DNA from: Neptunicella marina | Lineage (GTDB): Bacteria; Pseudomonadota; Gammaproteobacteria; Enterobacterales; Alteromonadaceae | Direction: 5' to 3' | DNA length: 64,000 bases | Assembly (NCBI RefSeq): GCF_014270035.1 | Contig: NZ_JACNEP010000012.1 | Span: 1 to 64,000, forward strand | In this document: positions 45,668-53,096 of the stretch, piece after piece | Layout: every line of letters starts with the position of its first letter | How positions within the stretch are numbered: position 1 is the first letter of the stretch | Position numbers and translations under genes: made by a program | The notes under the pieces: generated by a model | What the model was told of the DNA's origin: nothing | The model's input: the letters and a program-made list of their open reading frames with translations, nothing else | Databases searched by the model: none

Positions 45668-46423
45668 TTATTCTGACAAAAGCCGTTGAATAACTGCCGG
45701 GGAAACACCAAAAGCCTCGGTAACAGACCGGCAGAAATGGGCCTGATCGGAAAATCCCGATGCAATTGCCGCATCAGTGAGTGACATTTGGCGTGATAAC
45801 TCAAACCCCGTTAATAGTTTTAACCACTTTTTATAGCTGCGTAAAGGTAAGCCGGTGCTTTCGGAAAACCAGTGGGAAAAACGACTTGGGGAAAGACGAA
45901 CTTTCTTTGCCAACTCGGCTCTAGAGATTGATCGCCCATCCATGGCTTCGGCATGTAATGCTTTTAAAATGTGGCTCAATCTGCTCTTTGGATCAGATGT
46001 TTGATCGTGCCGGTAGTGACGCTCGAAAGCCTCCAGTTCGAATGAAAGGTTTTCCGTGGCAGTAAAGCGAGATAAACACGCCGTATTGAATTCCTCACGG
46101 AGTGTCCCAATGGGTTGCATCAACGGATTTTTTATGTGAGGCAGCAAGGCTTTGCAAATATCATGGGTTGGATCGATATAAATACACAGTACCTCGGCCA
46201 TTATCAATTGATGAGTAACTCTAGCCGGTATCCATAACCCCTTTTCTTTGTGCCGTGTTTCGCTGGAAATGACTTCAACGTTTGCATCTAAACCGATCGC
46301 GATTTGATGCGCCCAATGTTTATGGGGCTTATTGTCTCCTGACTCGCCGAGGAACGCACCGATACCTGGTGTTATCGCTACTGAGCCGCGCCATGGGTTC
46401 ACTAAAGTATTTGTTGTGATCAT
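45668..46423 (-). CDS. AraC-family transcriptional regulator
   Basis: This 251-aa protein has a cupin-like N-terminal sensing region and a C-terminal AraC/XylS domain with two helix-turn-helix units (RAELAKKVRLSPSRFSHWF and LTDAAIASGFSDQAHFCRSV). It probably controls the sterol-desaturase-like gene downstream. I chose the ATG at 46423, preceded by AGGG. An ATG at 46453 overlaps the tnpS stop but lacks a ribosome site. Confidence 0.82.
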   Translation of the reverse strand: MITTNTLVNPWRGSVAITPGIGAFLGESGDNKPHKHWAHQIAIGLDANVEVISSETRHKEKGLWIPARVTHQLIMAEVLCIYIDPTHDICKALLPHIKNPLMQPIGTLREEFNTACLSRFTATENLSFELEAFERHYRHDQTSDPKSRLSHILKALHAEAMDGRSISRAELAKKVRLSPSRFSHWFSESTGLPLRSYKKWLKLLTGFELSRQMSLTDAAIASGFSDQAHFCRSVTEAFGVSPAVIQRLLSE

Positions 46424-46449
46424 TACCCTATCTCTACAAAGGCAGCTTT

Positions 46450-47463
46450 TCATTGTAGTTGACTGTCTATAAGCGCTTGCAACTTTTCTAGGAGGATAAA
46501 TGAGGCATTATTGGTGAATTGCTGTCCTTCTTCGATGTACTCCCATACGGTAGCGTCGCTCTTCCAGCCGCCTTGTTTCTTAATAAACTCAAAGTCGATT
46601 TTTTCCCTCGCTGCCGATGTAGAGAGGCCACGCCGAAAGCTATGGCTGCTCAAGTCCGGCACGAAATCGAACTGACAGGCGTTGCCCAGAGTCTTGAGTA
46701 ATTGATTAATGCCACCGGGATTCAGTGCTTTGGGTTGAACCTTATCCCAACGGTTAACGGGACGAAAAACCGGACCTTCATTGATATCAGCCAATTCTAT
46801 CCAGTTCTTCATGGCCATAGCAGGACAGCAGCCTGGTGCACCGAAAGGTAATGCTCGCACTAAGCCCATGGCTTGTTGATCGGTCTTGGAACGAGACAGC
46901 CGGATGAGAAGTCCTTCTGGTTCCCACACCAGATCACCGATTTGAATGGCCACCAATTCGCTACGACGAAAGGCGCCAAAAAAGCCGGTCAACACCAGCG
47001 CGATATCCCGCTGTTTCTTTTTGGTGTCAGGCAGTTGCCGCAAGTGATTCACCATCTGGGCAATGTGCTCCAAACGTAATGCCTTGGCTTTGCGTTTGGG
47101 TTGGCCTTGAGTACGACGAACGCCTTCCATGGTTTTGCGGACCAACGGATCGCTTACCGGATCGATGAGCCCTTGGTAATGGTGCCATTGGCTAATGGCG
47201 GTCAGGTGCAGATCCAGGGTCCGGGGGTTGAGCGATTCGGCTCTGGCCAGCAGGTAACGCACGACAGTATCCCGATCCGAGGGCAGGCGACCACCCCATT
47301 TTTCAAATTGGCGAATGGCCGAGCGGTAGGCTTTGCGCGTGTTGTCGGACGTCGCTGCCTGGAGGTAGTGCCGCAATGATTCGGCTTCCTGACGTTCAAT
47401 CAGGGTCGATTCCTCATTACGTAATGGCAAGTTGCTAGCCGGTTTTGGCGGTTTGTTGTTCAT
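46450..47463 (-). CDS. tnpS: Tyrosine recombinase TnpS (cointegrate resolution)
   Basis: This 337-aa site-specific recombinase has a core-binding N-terminal domain (DNTRKAYRSAIRQFEKWG). The catalytic residues are Arg in AFRRSELV, His-Arg in SSHSFRRGLS, Trp in GGWKS and Tyr in VWEYIEE. In Tn4651-type transposons TnpS acts with TnpT at the rst site to resolve cointegrates. It is divergent from the tnpT-like gene across a 204-bp gap that holds a candidate core site. Confidence 0.88.
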   Translation of the reverse strand: MNNKPPKPASNLPLRNEESTLIERQEAESLRHYLQAATSDNTRKAYRSAIRQFEKWGGRLPSDRDTVVRYLLARAESLNPRTLDLHLTAISQWHHYQGLIDPVSDPLVRKTMEGVRRTQGQPKRKAKALRLEHIAQMVNHLRQLPDTKKKQRDIALVLTGFFGAFRRSELVAIQIGDLVWEPEGLLIRLSRSKTDQQAMGLVRALPFGAPGCCPAMAMKNWIELADINEGPVFRPVNRWDKVQPKALNPGGINQLLKTLGNACQFDFVPDLSSHSFRRGLSTSAAREKIDFEFIKKQGGWKSDATVWEYIEEGQQFTNNASFILLEKLQALIDSQLQ

Positions 47464-47542
47464 GAATAGGATTTCCTTCGATGTCGCTCAAAAGGCGGCT
47501 ATGTACCGGCGTTACAAGTCGAAAATTTACGTCAAGATCCAT

Positions 47543-47574
47543 TAACCTACGATAAGGATGATTATCAGTGGTTA
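47543..47574. other. Candidate rst core recombination site
   Basis: Two 13-bp inverted arms, TAACCTACGATAA and (complement) TAACCACTGATAA, match at 10 of 13 positions and flank the 6-bp spacer GGATGA. It lies between divergent tnpS and tnpT, where Tn4651 has its rst site. Two arms with a 6-bp spacer is the classic binding and exchange layout for tyrosine recombinases. Confidence 0.7.
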
Positions 47575-47618
47575 GTATCATGAATTCAAGCGATCTTGAA
47601 ACGAACCAATATAATGTT

Positions 47619-47639
47619 ATATTACGTGTTATGTAATAT
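47619..47639. promoter_or_regulatory. Dyad operator upstream of tnpT
   Basis: ATATTAC and GTAATAT form a perfect 7-bp inverted pair with a 7-bp spacer, overlapping the AT-rich promoter region 29 bp before the tnpT start. It could be a TnpT autoregulatory site or an accessory part of rst. Confidence 0.5.
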
Positions 47640-47667
47640 GTTACTAAATAATCCGAGAGGAATCACC

Positions 47668-48717
47668 ATGGCCCGTGCCGGAGTCACTTATCACGATATC
47701 GCTAAAGCCGCTGAAGCCATTAAAACGCAAGGCCAGGAACCCACGGTGGATCGGGTGCGCGAACACCTGGGCACCGGCAGCAAAAGCACCATCGCGCCAT
47801 TGCTCAAGCGTTGGCGGTCAGACAATGGGGAGGCGGCCGATGTCAGTGGGCTGCCGAACGACCTCGTCGAGGTGGTAAAGTCCCTGCATGAGCGGGTACA
47901 GCAGATGGCCGACCACCGTATCGAACAAGCTCGCCAGGAATTCGAGACTTTAAAGGAAGAACTCCGCAAAGAGTTGACCCATGCCGACAACACCATGGCG
48001 CAACTAACTGCCCGACAACGGGACCTGGAGAACCAGACCGAACGGCTGAGCAAAGAAAAAAGCGAGCAAAGTCGGTCCCTGGAAGACGCGCGTGTCAGCC
48101 TGGCCAAGGCCGAGTCCCAGCGGGACGAAGCTGCTGCACGGATTGTTGAATTGAAGGAGAGCGTTGCGGAACTCAAACAAGAAAATAAGGATATCCGCGA
48201 TCATTTCGAACATTACCAGCAGCGTACTGCCGAAGACCGCCAGCAGGAGCGCGAACAATTCCGTTCAGTTAACCAGGGGCTGAACGATCAGATCCAGGAT
48301 CTGCAACACCGGCTCGCCCAGGCTGAGTCGAGAGCGTCAGAGCTGTTTGACGCCAATGTGCAGTTACAACGACATGCCGATGAATTAAAACGGGCCAATG
48401 GGGCGCTAAATAGCGACGTGAAGGGAAAGATAGAAGATGTCCAGAACCTGAAACACGAGCTTGAAGAAGCCGTGGCAAAGTGCCGGGAATACCAGCATCA
48501 AAATGATCATTTGGCGCAAAACATGGCCGTGCTCACCACTCAGAAAGCTGATGTTGATAAGCAAGTGGCCGTCTTATCCCAAACACTGGAGACCACAAAA
48601 ACCGAATTGAAAACCACCCAGGATAAAGCGGCGCTTCTGATCGACGAGAATAAAGTCATTCTTCAGGAAAAAGCCGTGATCCAAGGTCAATTTAAACAGC
48701 TCCAAAGTTCGCTGTAG
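47668..48717 (+). CDS. tnpT: TnpT coiled-coil partner of TnpS
   Basis: This 349-aa protein has a KfrA-type DNA-binding N-terminal domain (VTYHDIAKAAEAIKTQGQEPTVDRVREHLGTGS, about residues 6-38; quoted here only to mark its span). A long coiled coil of nearly 240 residues follows, full of heptads rich in Glu, Lys and Gln. TnpT helps TnpS bind the rst site. The ATG at 47668 follows GAGAGG; an upstream in-frame ATG at 47596 is not needed. Confidence 0.85.
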   Translation: MARAGVTYHDIAKAAEAIKTQGQEPTVDRVREHLGTGSKSTIAPLLKRWRSDNGEAADVSGLPNDLVEVVKSLHERVQQMADHRIEQARQEFETLKEELRKELTHADNTMAQLTARQRDLENQTERLSKEKSEQSRSLEDARVSLAKAESQRDEAAARIVELKESVAELKQENKDIRDHFEHYQQRTAEDRQQEREQFRSVNQGLNDQIQDLQHRLAQAESRASELFDANVQLQRHADELKRANGALNSDVKGKIEDVQNLKHELEEAVAKCREYQHQNDHLAQNMAVLTTQKADVDKQVAVLSQTLETTKTELKTTQDKAALLIDENKVILQEKAVIQGQFKQLQSSL

Positions 48718-48836
48718 CCGGATGGATGTATTTTGAGCGCCCGGCAGCTTAATGGTGGAATCGTCGTAGCTCATCAAATTTGTCGGTTCTTCCACTTGAA
48801 GCTTCTGTGCTTCTTCACATCAAGGATCTTTTGCCA

Positions 48837-49169
48837 ATGAATCTGCTGTCAATTTTCACAATATTTGTAATTACTGCGGTTGCCGAAATTGTAGGTTGTT
48901 ATCTGCCGTGGCTGGTACTGAAACAGAACAAGTCGGTATGGTTGTTAATTCCTGCTGCGCTTTCGCTGGCGTTATTTGCGTGGCTGTTGACGCTTCACCC
49001 AACGGCGGCAGGTCGCACTTATGCTGCCTATGCGGGCATATATCTGGGCGTTGCTCTCCTCTGGTTGCGTATTGTTGACGGAGTGGCGCTCACCCGTTGG
49101 GACATCGCGGGGGCTTTGGTCGCATTGGTAGGGGTTACCATCATCGTTATACAGCCAACGGCCGGTTAG
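48837..49169 (+). CDS. ynfA: YnfA-family (UPF0060) membrane protein
   Basis: This 110-aa protein has four hydrophobic segments and the YnfA pattern: [20 protein letters not shown], then a late [20 protein letters not shown]. YnfA-type proteins are distant relatives of small multidrug exporters, and some give drug tolerance. The ATG at 48837 follows AAGGAT. It lies 34 bp inside the right inverted repeat, a common site for late-acquired cargo. Confidence 0.9.
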   Translation: MNLLSIFTIFVITAVAEIVGCYLPWLVLKQNKSVWLLIPAALSLALFAWLLTLHPTAAGRTYAAYAGIYLGVALLWLRIVDGVALTRWDIAGALVALVGVTIIVIQPTAG

Positions 49170-49203
49170 GCAAGGCGCCATAATGTTGAATAATATCAGC
49201 CGC

Positions 49204-49249
49204 TTATGCTCAAAGTGGCTAAATCCAACGCTTTTACCGGCCGGACCTC
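49204..49249 (-). repeat. Right terminal inverted repeat of the transposon
   Basis: It is the inverted counterpart of 27687-27732, with one mismatch in the outer 37 bp and about half matching in the next nine. It ends with GGACCTC and is followed by AACGTT at 49250-49255, the repeated target bases. Confidence 0.93.
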
Positions 49250-49985
49250 AACGTTCCGCTATCCGAATGGCCATATCACTTGTGGTATTAGACAAGAAAA
49301 TGGCAAATTCCTCGCCACCAATCCGACCAATAGTATCAAAGGGTCTTATTTCCTGTTGGAGTGATTGGGCTAGCTTTTTAAGTACCAGATCGCCAATTTG
49401 ATGACCAAAGTTATCATTAATTGATTTAAAAAAATCCACATCAATAATCATTAACGACATAGGTACAGACGCATTTTCGCAATTATTAAGGCTGGTTTTA
49501 ACGGTTTCAACAAAGCTTCGCCGATTCGCCACCTGGGTTAATTCATCGGTAAGTGCCATATATTTATATGAAGAGAGGGAAGACTGCAGTGTTTGTTGGG
49601 TTACTTTCTGTTTGGTAATGTCTTTTATATGCACTAACAAGTAACCGTTTTGGTTGAGTTGTTCGGAAAAGATAAACCAGCGGCCGTCAACAAAATCCAC
49701 TTCAAATAATCGGTATTCTCGTGAACGCCTGACGCTGCGAACATATTTTAGAAATGCATCAATATTACCTGAATCAACTTTTATACCACGGCCAGTGGCT
49801 TGATTAATTTTTAAAATATCCTCAAAGCAAAGCTTGCCAACATCGGAACGATTGATGGACATAATGTCCAGATAAGCATCATTACAATAAACCAACTGAT
49901 CCCGGTCATTAAATAATCCATATCCATCATTTTTAGAATGGATAAACGACATCAGAACATCGACGTAATCGTTTGTGTTGTTCAT
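49250..49985 (-). pseudogene. 5' part of the diguanylate cyclase gene split by the transposon
   Basis: The frame starts with MNNTNDYVDVLM (ATG at 49985) and encodes a PAS-like sensor domain (about residues 10-125). It continues into most of a GGDEF domain with LTQVANRRSF, DVDFFKSINDNFGHQIGD and the active site GGEEF. The last codon before the transposon is in IAER, and a TGA arises at once in the inverted repeat. The 27481-27686 fragment supplies the missing end. The truncated product lacks the last beta strands and is not expected to be active. Confidence 0.93.
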
Positions 49986-50311
49986 ACAAAACCAGTAAAT
50001 CGCTAATCTCAAAATTAATTTTAGTCTAAAAGATTCAATCAGCTATTTTTTGAAAATCAACCGGATACGGTCAGCTACTCAATGTTCGAAATTATTATTT
50101 AATTAAATTTAATTCTAAAGAGTAGAGCACCAATGTAAGTGCAAACAAGGACTAACTATTAAATAAAGCAATATAATTAATTTAACATAATATACATTAT
50201 GAGAATATGCATAAAATTATCAGAATGGCAGAATCACTATATACGTGTATATAGGTCGCACGTCTCACTGTCATTTTGCGCACAGCGTGTTTGTTATTAA
50301 ATGGTTTGAGT

Positions 50312-50488
50312 TCGAAAATTGTCGCTGGGACATTATTAGGATGTGCAGCTACGTGAAATCTGAATCAGTCTTCTTGGAGCTAGCTCAAATATTTCACGTA
50401 GCGCAGTTTTCGAAATGGAGAATTTAGATTCGCTTACTCAGTTCAAGTAGACGTTGTTATCCCGGCCGGGATATTTTTCGAAAATATC
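50312..50488. other. Cluster of dyads in a 530-bp gap without genes
   Basis: The gap 50013-50542 holds no convincing gene but several symmetric sequences. There is a 12-bp inverted pair GCTACGTGAAAT (50348-50359 and 50391-50402) with an outer related pair TTCGAAAA (50313-50320 and 50407-50414). There is also a 14-bp palindrome ATCCCGGCCGGGAT (50459-50472) and a hairpin GATATTTT-TCG-AAAATATC (50470-50488). They may form the end structure of the hsd operon or a non-coding RNA. Confidence 0.4.
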
Positions 50489-50542
50489 GCAGGATTTCAC
50501 AGGCTAAGATAAGTTAATGGAAATGCTTCAGAGTTAAGAGGC

Positions 50543-51403
50543 TTAGTGTCTTTGCTCTGGAGTTTCAGTTACAAGATCTGCTTTTGCAAATCTCAGAATG
50601 CCCTCCATATTATCGAACTGATCAACATTGACACCTAAATGTTTTATCTCGCCCACAATATGGTCATACACCTGAACAAAGTTGGCTCTATCGAGAGTTG
50701 GGCGTTCAACGGCAAATAATGCTCTATCTGGCATGACAACATTATTATTTATTAATTTTTGAATTCGATTAACCCACAGCTCGCCGTGTTCAGCAGCCTT
50801 CAAGGGAGTAAGTTGATCGAAAGCCAATGGTTTGATCACACGAATACCCTGCTCTGTTTTTCGAACAAATGGTACAGTGATGTCGAAAATACCGGCCTTT
50901 AAAGTCTTCTCAACATATTTAACAGGTAATTTAGTTTTGAAAGTTTGCCTCAACACCCTAACCATTTGCTTTTCGCGATAATCATCATTAACGAAATTGC
51001 GAGCAACAAAACGCTGATACAGGTTTTCAAGTTCTACTATGTCGTTTTCTTCACCCATCTTCCGCCCAACATTGCCGAAATGAACTACAGATTCGCGATG
51101 ACGCGTTAATTCACCAAAGTAATCAACCAGTTGTTTACCGCGTATACCATGGTCAATGCAGTATTGTTGGATACGGTCTAATTCAGCGGTAAAGGTATCA
51201 ATCGCATTCTTGTATAGTTTCCCATCCAAGTCTTCGAAAAACTGAGTTACACGGCCAAAGCGCTTGGGAGCGAGTTTAAATAAAAATCTTCCTGTCTTGG
51301 GTGCGATCAACACTACACCTACATTGGCAAACTCTCTGGTTTCAATAAAGGGCATAAAGCGCACGACTGCGTATTGATAAACAGTATTGAAATTGCTTTT
51401 CAT
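50543..51403 (-). CDS. DUF3037-family protein paired with the HipA-like kinase
   Basis: This 286-aa soluble protein begins with YQYAVVRFMPFIETREFANVGVVL (spanning about residues 10-33), the signature of DUF3037. The rest is alpha/beta without motifs I can assign. DUF3037 genes are commonly found beside HipA-like kinase genes, as here, where its ATG overlaps the kinase stop (ATGA). The role is unknown; it may be the kinase's substrate or inhibitor. It is the last gene of the six-gene hsd operon. Confidence 0.8.
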   Translation of the reverse strand: MKSNFNTVYQYAVVRFMPFIETREFANVGVVLIAPKTGRFLFKLAPKRFGRVTQFFEDLDGKLYKNAIDTFTAELDRIQQYCIDHGIRGKQLVDYFGELTRHRESVVHFGNVGRKMGEENDIVELENLYQRFVARNFVNDDYREKQMVRVLRQTFKTKLPVKYVEKTLKAGIFDITVPFVRKTEQGIRVIKPLAFDQLTPLKAAEHGELWVNRIQKLINNNVVMPDRALFAVERPTLDRANFVQVYDHIVGEIKHLGVNVDQFDNMEGILRFAKADLVTETPEQRH

Positions 51404-52131
51404 CGTAGAGCCCTCCAGAAGTCAACATGTTTGAATGCGTCCAATACTACCCTTATTCGTTCTATTTCGCCAAGCGCATTAGGTATCTCGTCTAGCCACT
51501 CCCTCGGAATGGAGCCAATAATTGCATCCAAATCGTTTAGAGTTTGTGCAAATTTTGCCGTGTAATAGTCCCGATCGATTTCAGGCTCAAACATATCGGC
51601 TTGGCCTTTAAACATAAAGTTAGCGACATGAAAGTCCTTGTGATTTTGTACACTAAAGTTAGGTTCAAATGCCAAATTATGATCAAATATTACAAGTGAT
51701 GCAGAGACAAGATTGAAATACAAGTTGGGGTTTCCACCACTTTCAGTAAGTGTTCTATCGCCATTATGAATCCAGTAATCGAACATGAACAAATCCCTTA
51801 GAACTTGACGGTCAGAGCGATATAACAATTCGACATTAACTTCAATCAAACAAGGTTTTAAAACTGAACCGAATGCGACACCGCTACCAAGACTCATCAA
51901 TAAGTCTGCGTCATATTCAACTAAAAAGTCATCAATATTAACCAATGCAAAATCAGGGATAGCTAAACCAAAACGCTGTCCTAAATTTGCGGCTATCCAT
52001 TCATACAAACAACCTTTGAATGTTGCATTGAGGCGTTTAACTACGTATTGATTATTATCATCACCCAAGCAAAGCCAAGGTTCAGTTTTGCCTTGTGTCA
52101 TTTTTTGTTGGATTTCGATGATGTTAATCAT
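51400..52131 (-). CDS. HipA-like kinase
   Basis: This 243-aa protein has the HipA-2-type pattern. A Lys in QYVVKRL is the likely nucleotide-binding residue, HNGDRTLTESGGNPNLYF (about residues 121-138) is the catalytic loop with Asp-Arg, and VIFDHNLAFE holds the metal-binding DHN. HipA kinases phosphorylate translation or DNA-binding partners, and HipA-2 proteins lack a HipB antitoxin. I chose the ATG at 52131 with AGG upstream; TTG at 52152 is in frame. It is coupled to the DUF3037 gene by a 4-bp overlap. Confidence 0.8.
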   Translation of the reverse strand: MINIIEIQQKMTQGKTEPWLCLGDDNNQYVVKRLNATFKGCLYEWIAANLGQRFGLAIPDFALVNIDDFLVEYDADLLMSLGSGVAFGSVLKPCLIEVNVELLYRSDRQVLRDLFMFDYWIHNGDRTLTESGGNPNLYFNLVSASLVIFDHNLAFEPNFSVQNHKDFHVANFMFKGQADMFEPEIDRDYYTAKFAQTLNDLDAIIGSIPREWLDEIPNALGEIERIRVVLDAFKHVDFWRALR

Positions 52132-52166
52132 TGGCTGTTTACCTAAAAGCAATTGATTTCAAATCT

Positions 52167-53054
52167 TTAGCCACGGGCCCAACCCAGTTCGACTAATACA
52201 AACCAAAGGCAGTTTAGTGCCAGATTGGCGTCTTCCTGAGAGACAGGTCGAGTTTTATGCTTTTCCTTCTCATTACTTTTACCACGTGGATGCAGCCTGC
52301 GAACAATCTCTGCACTGTGGATAATCAAGTCTTGTCCGTTTGCATTGGAGTTTTTAGCATTAGCTTGATTCTTTTTAATCCGATGGTTAATTCCCTGGCC
52401 CAATTCTAATTCTAAGTTATCTGCCAGTGTACCCAACACAATAGACAATGCGTTTCTGCAAGCATCGACAGTTTCGATTGCGCCAATTCTGTTAGCGGCT
52501 ATTTCAACATTCTCAAGTGCATCTTGTATTAGCGTTTGGGCAATTTCAGGCACCTGGTTTAACATAAGTTCCGGAACCGCCCCAAAGCTGGTCATGGCTT
52601 TCAGGGTCAATAATGGTTTGCCATCAAATTGCGTTTCAATGGATAAGATTTTCCAATAGGTATGATGAGGCGATTTGCCTAAAATAACTTTGGGTAATGG
52701 TGATAATTGACGCAGTGAAGTAAGAGAGTCTGCGTTATAACTGGTAGCTTCGAGTTCTTGTGCTTCACCTTGATCCCACCCTACTCGCTTTAAATCAGTT
52801 CGTCCAAAATCATGGACATGCCAAGGGTCATTGCGGCCTAAAACCTCAGTGTAGACTCTGCCTCGACGAATTTTGGTAATGGGATCAAAGCTATCTTCGC
52901 GAAAAATCATACTTGTTGAAGTACGACCCTGTTGCATCTCAACACCGACAAGTTCTATCGGCATAAGTGGCACATGGTAATTTATCGCTATGCCCGCGCT
53001 ACTATTGCCTTCATACAGTCGGCCGGAGCGCTTGCATATTCCTAGTTCATTCAT
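52167..53054 (-). CDS. Unknown protein between hsdS and the HipA-like kinase
   Basis: This 295-aa soluble protein lies 42 bp after hsdS and 35 bp before the kinase start. The N-terminal half includes GRVYTEVLGRNDPWHVHDFGR (about residues 64-84). The C-terminal half is helical and Asn/Lys-rich, with SAEIVRRLHPRGKSNEK and a final LALNCLWFVLVELGW helix. It has no signal peptide and no motif I can assign. I recognise no family, and the operon position suggests that it works with either the R-M enzyme or the kinase. The ATG at 53054 follows AGG; a TTG at 53072 is in frame. Confidence 0.6.
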   Translation of the reverse strand: MNELGICKRSGRLYEGNSSAGIAINYHVPLMPIELVGVEMQQGRTSTSMIFREDSFDPITKIRRGRVYTEVLGRNDPWHVHDFGRTDLKRVGWDQGEAQELEATSYNADSLTSLRQLSPLPKVILGKSPHHTYWKILSIETQFDGKPLLTLKAMTSFGAVPELMLNQVPEIAQTLIQDALENVEIAANRIGAIETVDACRNALSIVLGTLADNLELELGQGINHRIKKNQANAKNSNANGQDLIIHSAEIVRRLHPRGKSNEKEKHKTRPVSQEDANLALNCLWFVLVELGWARG

Positions 53055-53096
53055 AAATTTCGCCTGTGACAATATTTTTCAACTCATTAATAGTGT

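Larger units (their letters stand above)
27687..49249. mobile_element. Tn4651-type Tn3-family transposon with metal-resistance cargo
   Basis: The 21,563-bp element is delimited by inverted repeats of about 46 bp and flanked by AACGTT on both sides. A tyrosine-recombinase/coiled-coil resolution pair (tnpS, tnpT, divergent around rst) lies near the right end and tnpA sequences at the left end. This is the plan of Tn4651/Tn4652. Cargo: mer transport genes, pbrT/pbrR, a CDF-czcCBA operon, lspA, a sterol-desaturase-like gene and ynfA. The original tnpA is only a stub, and a second Tn3-family tnpA with its own left end sits next to it, so the element is a mosaic. Its DNA is visibly richer in G+C than the flanks. 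Confidence 0.9.

Noticed and set aside
50281-50330. Direct repeat or attachment site shared between the left edge of the hsd block and the hairpin at 59019-59035
   Set aside because: Only TGTCGCT is shared with the left side (near 50321-50327). That is too short to call an attachment site.
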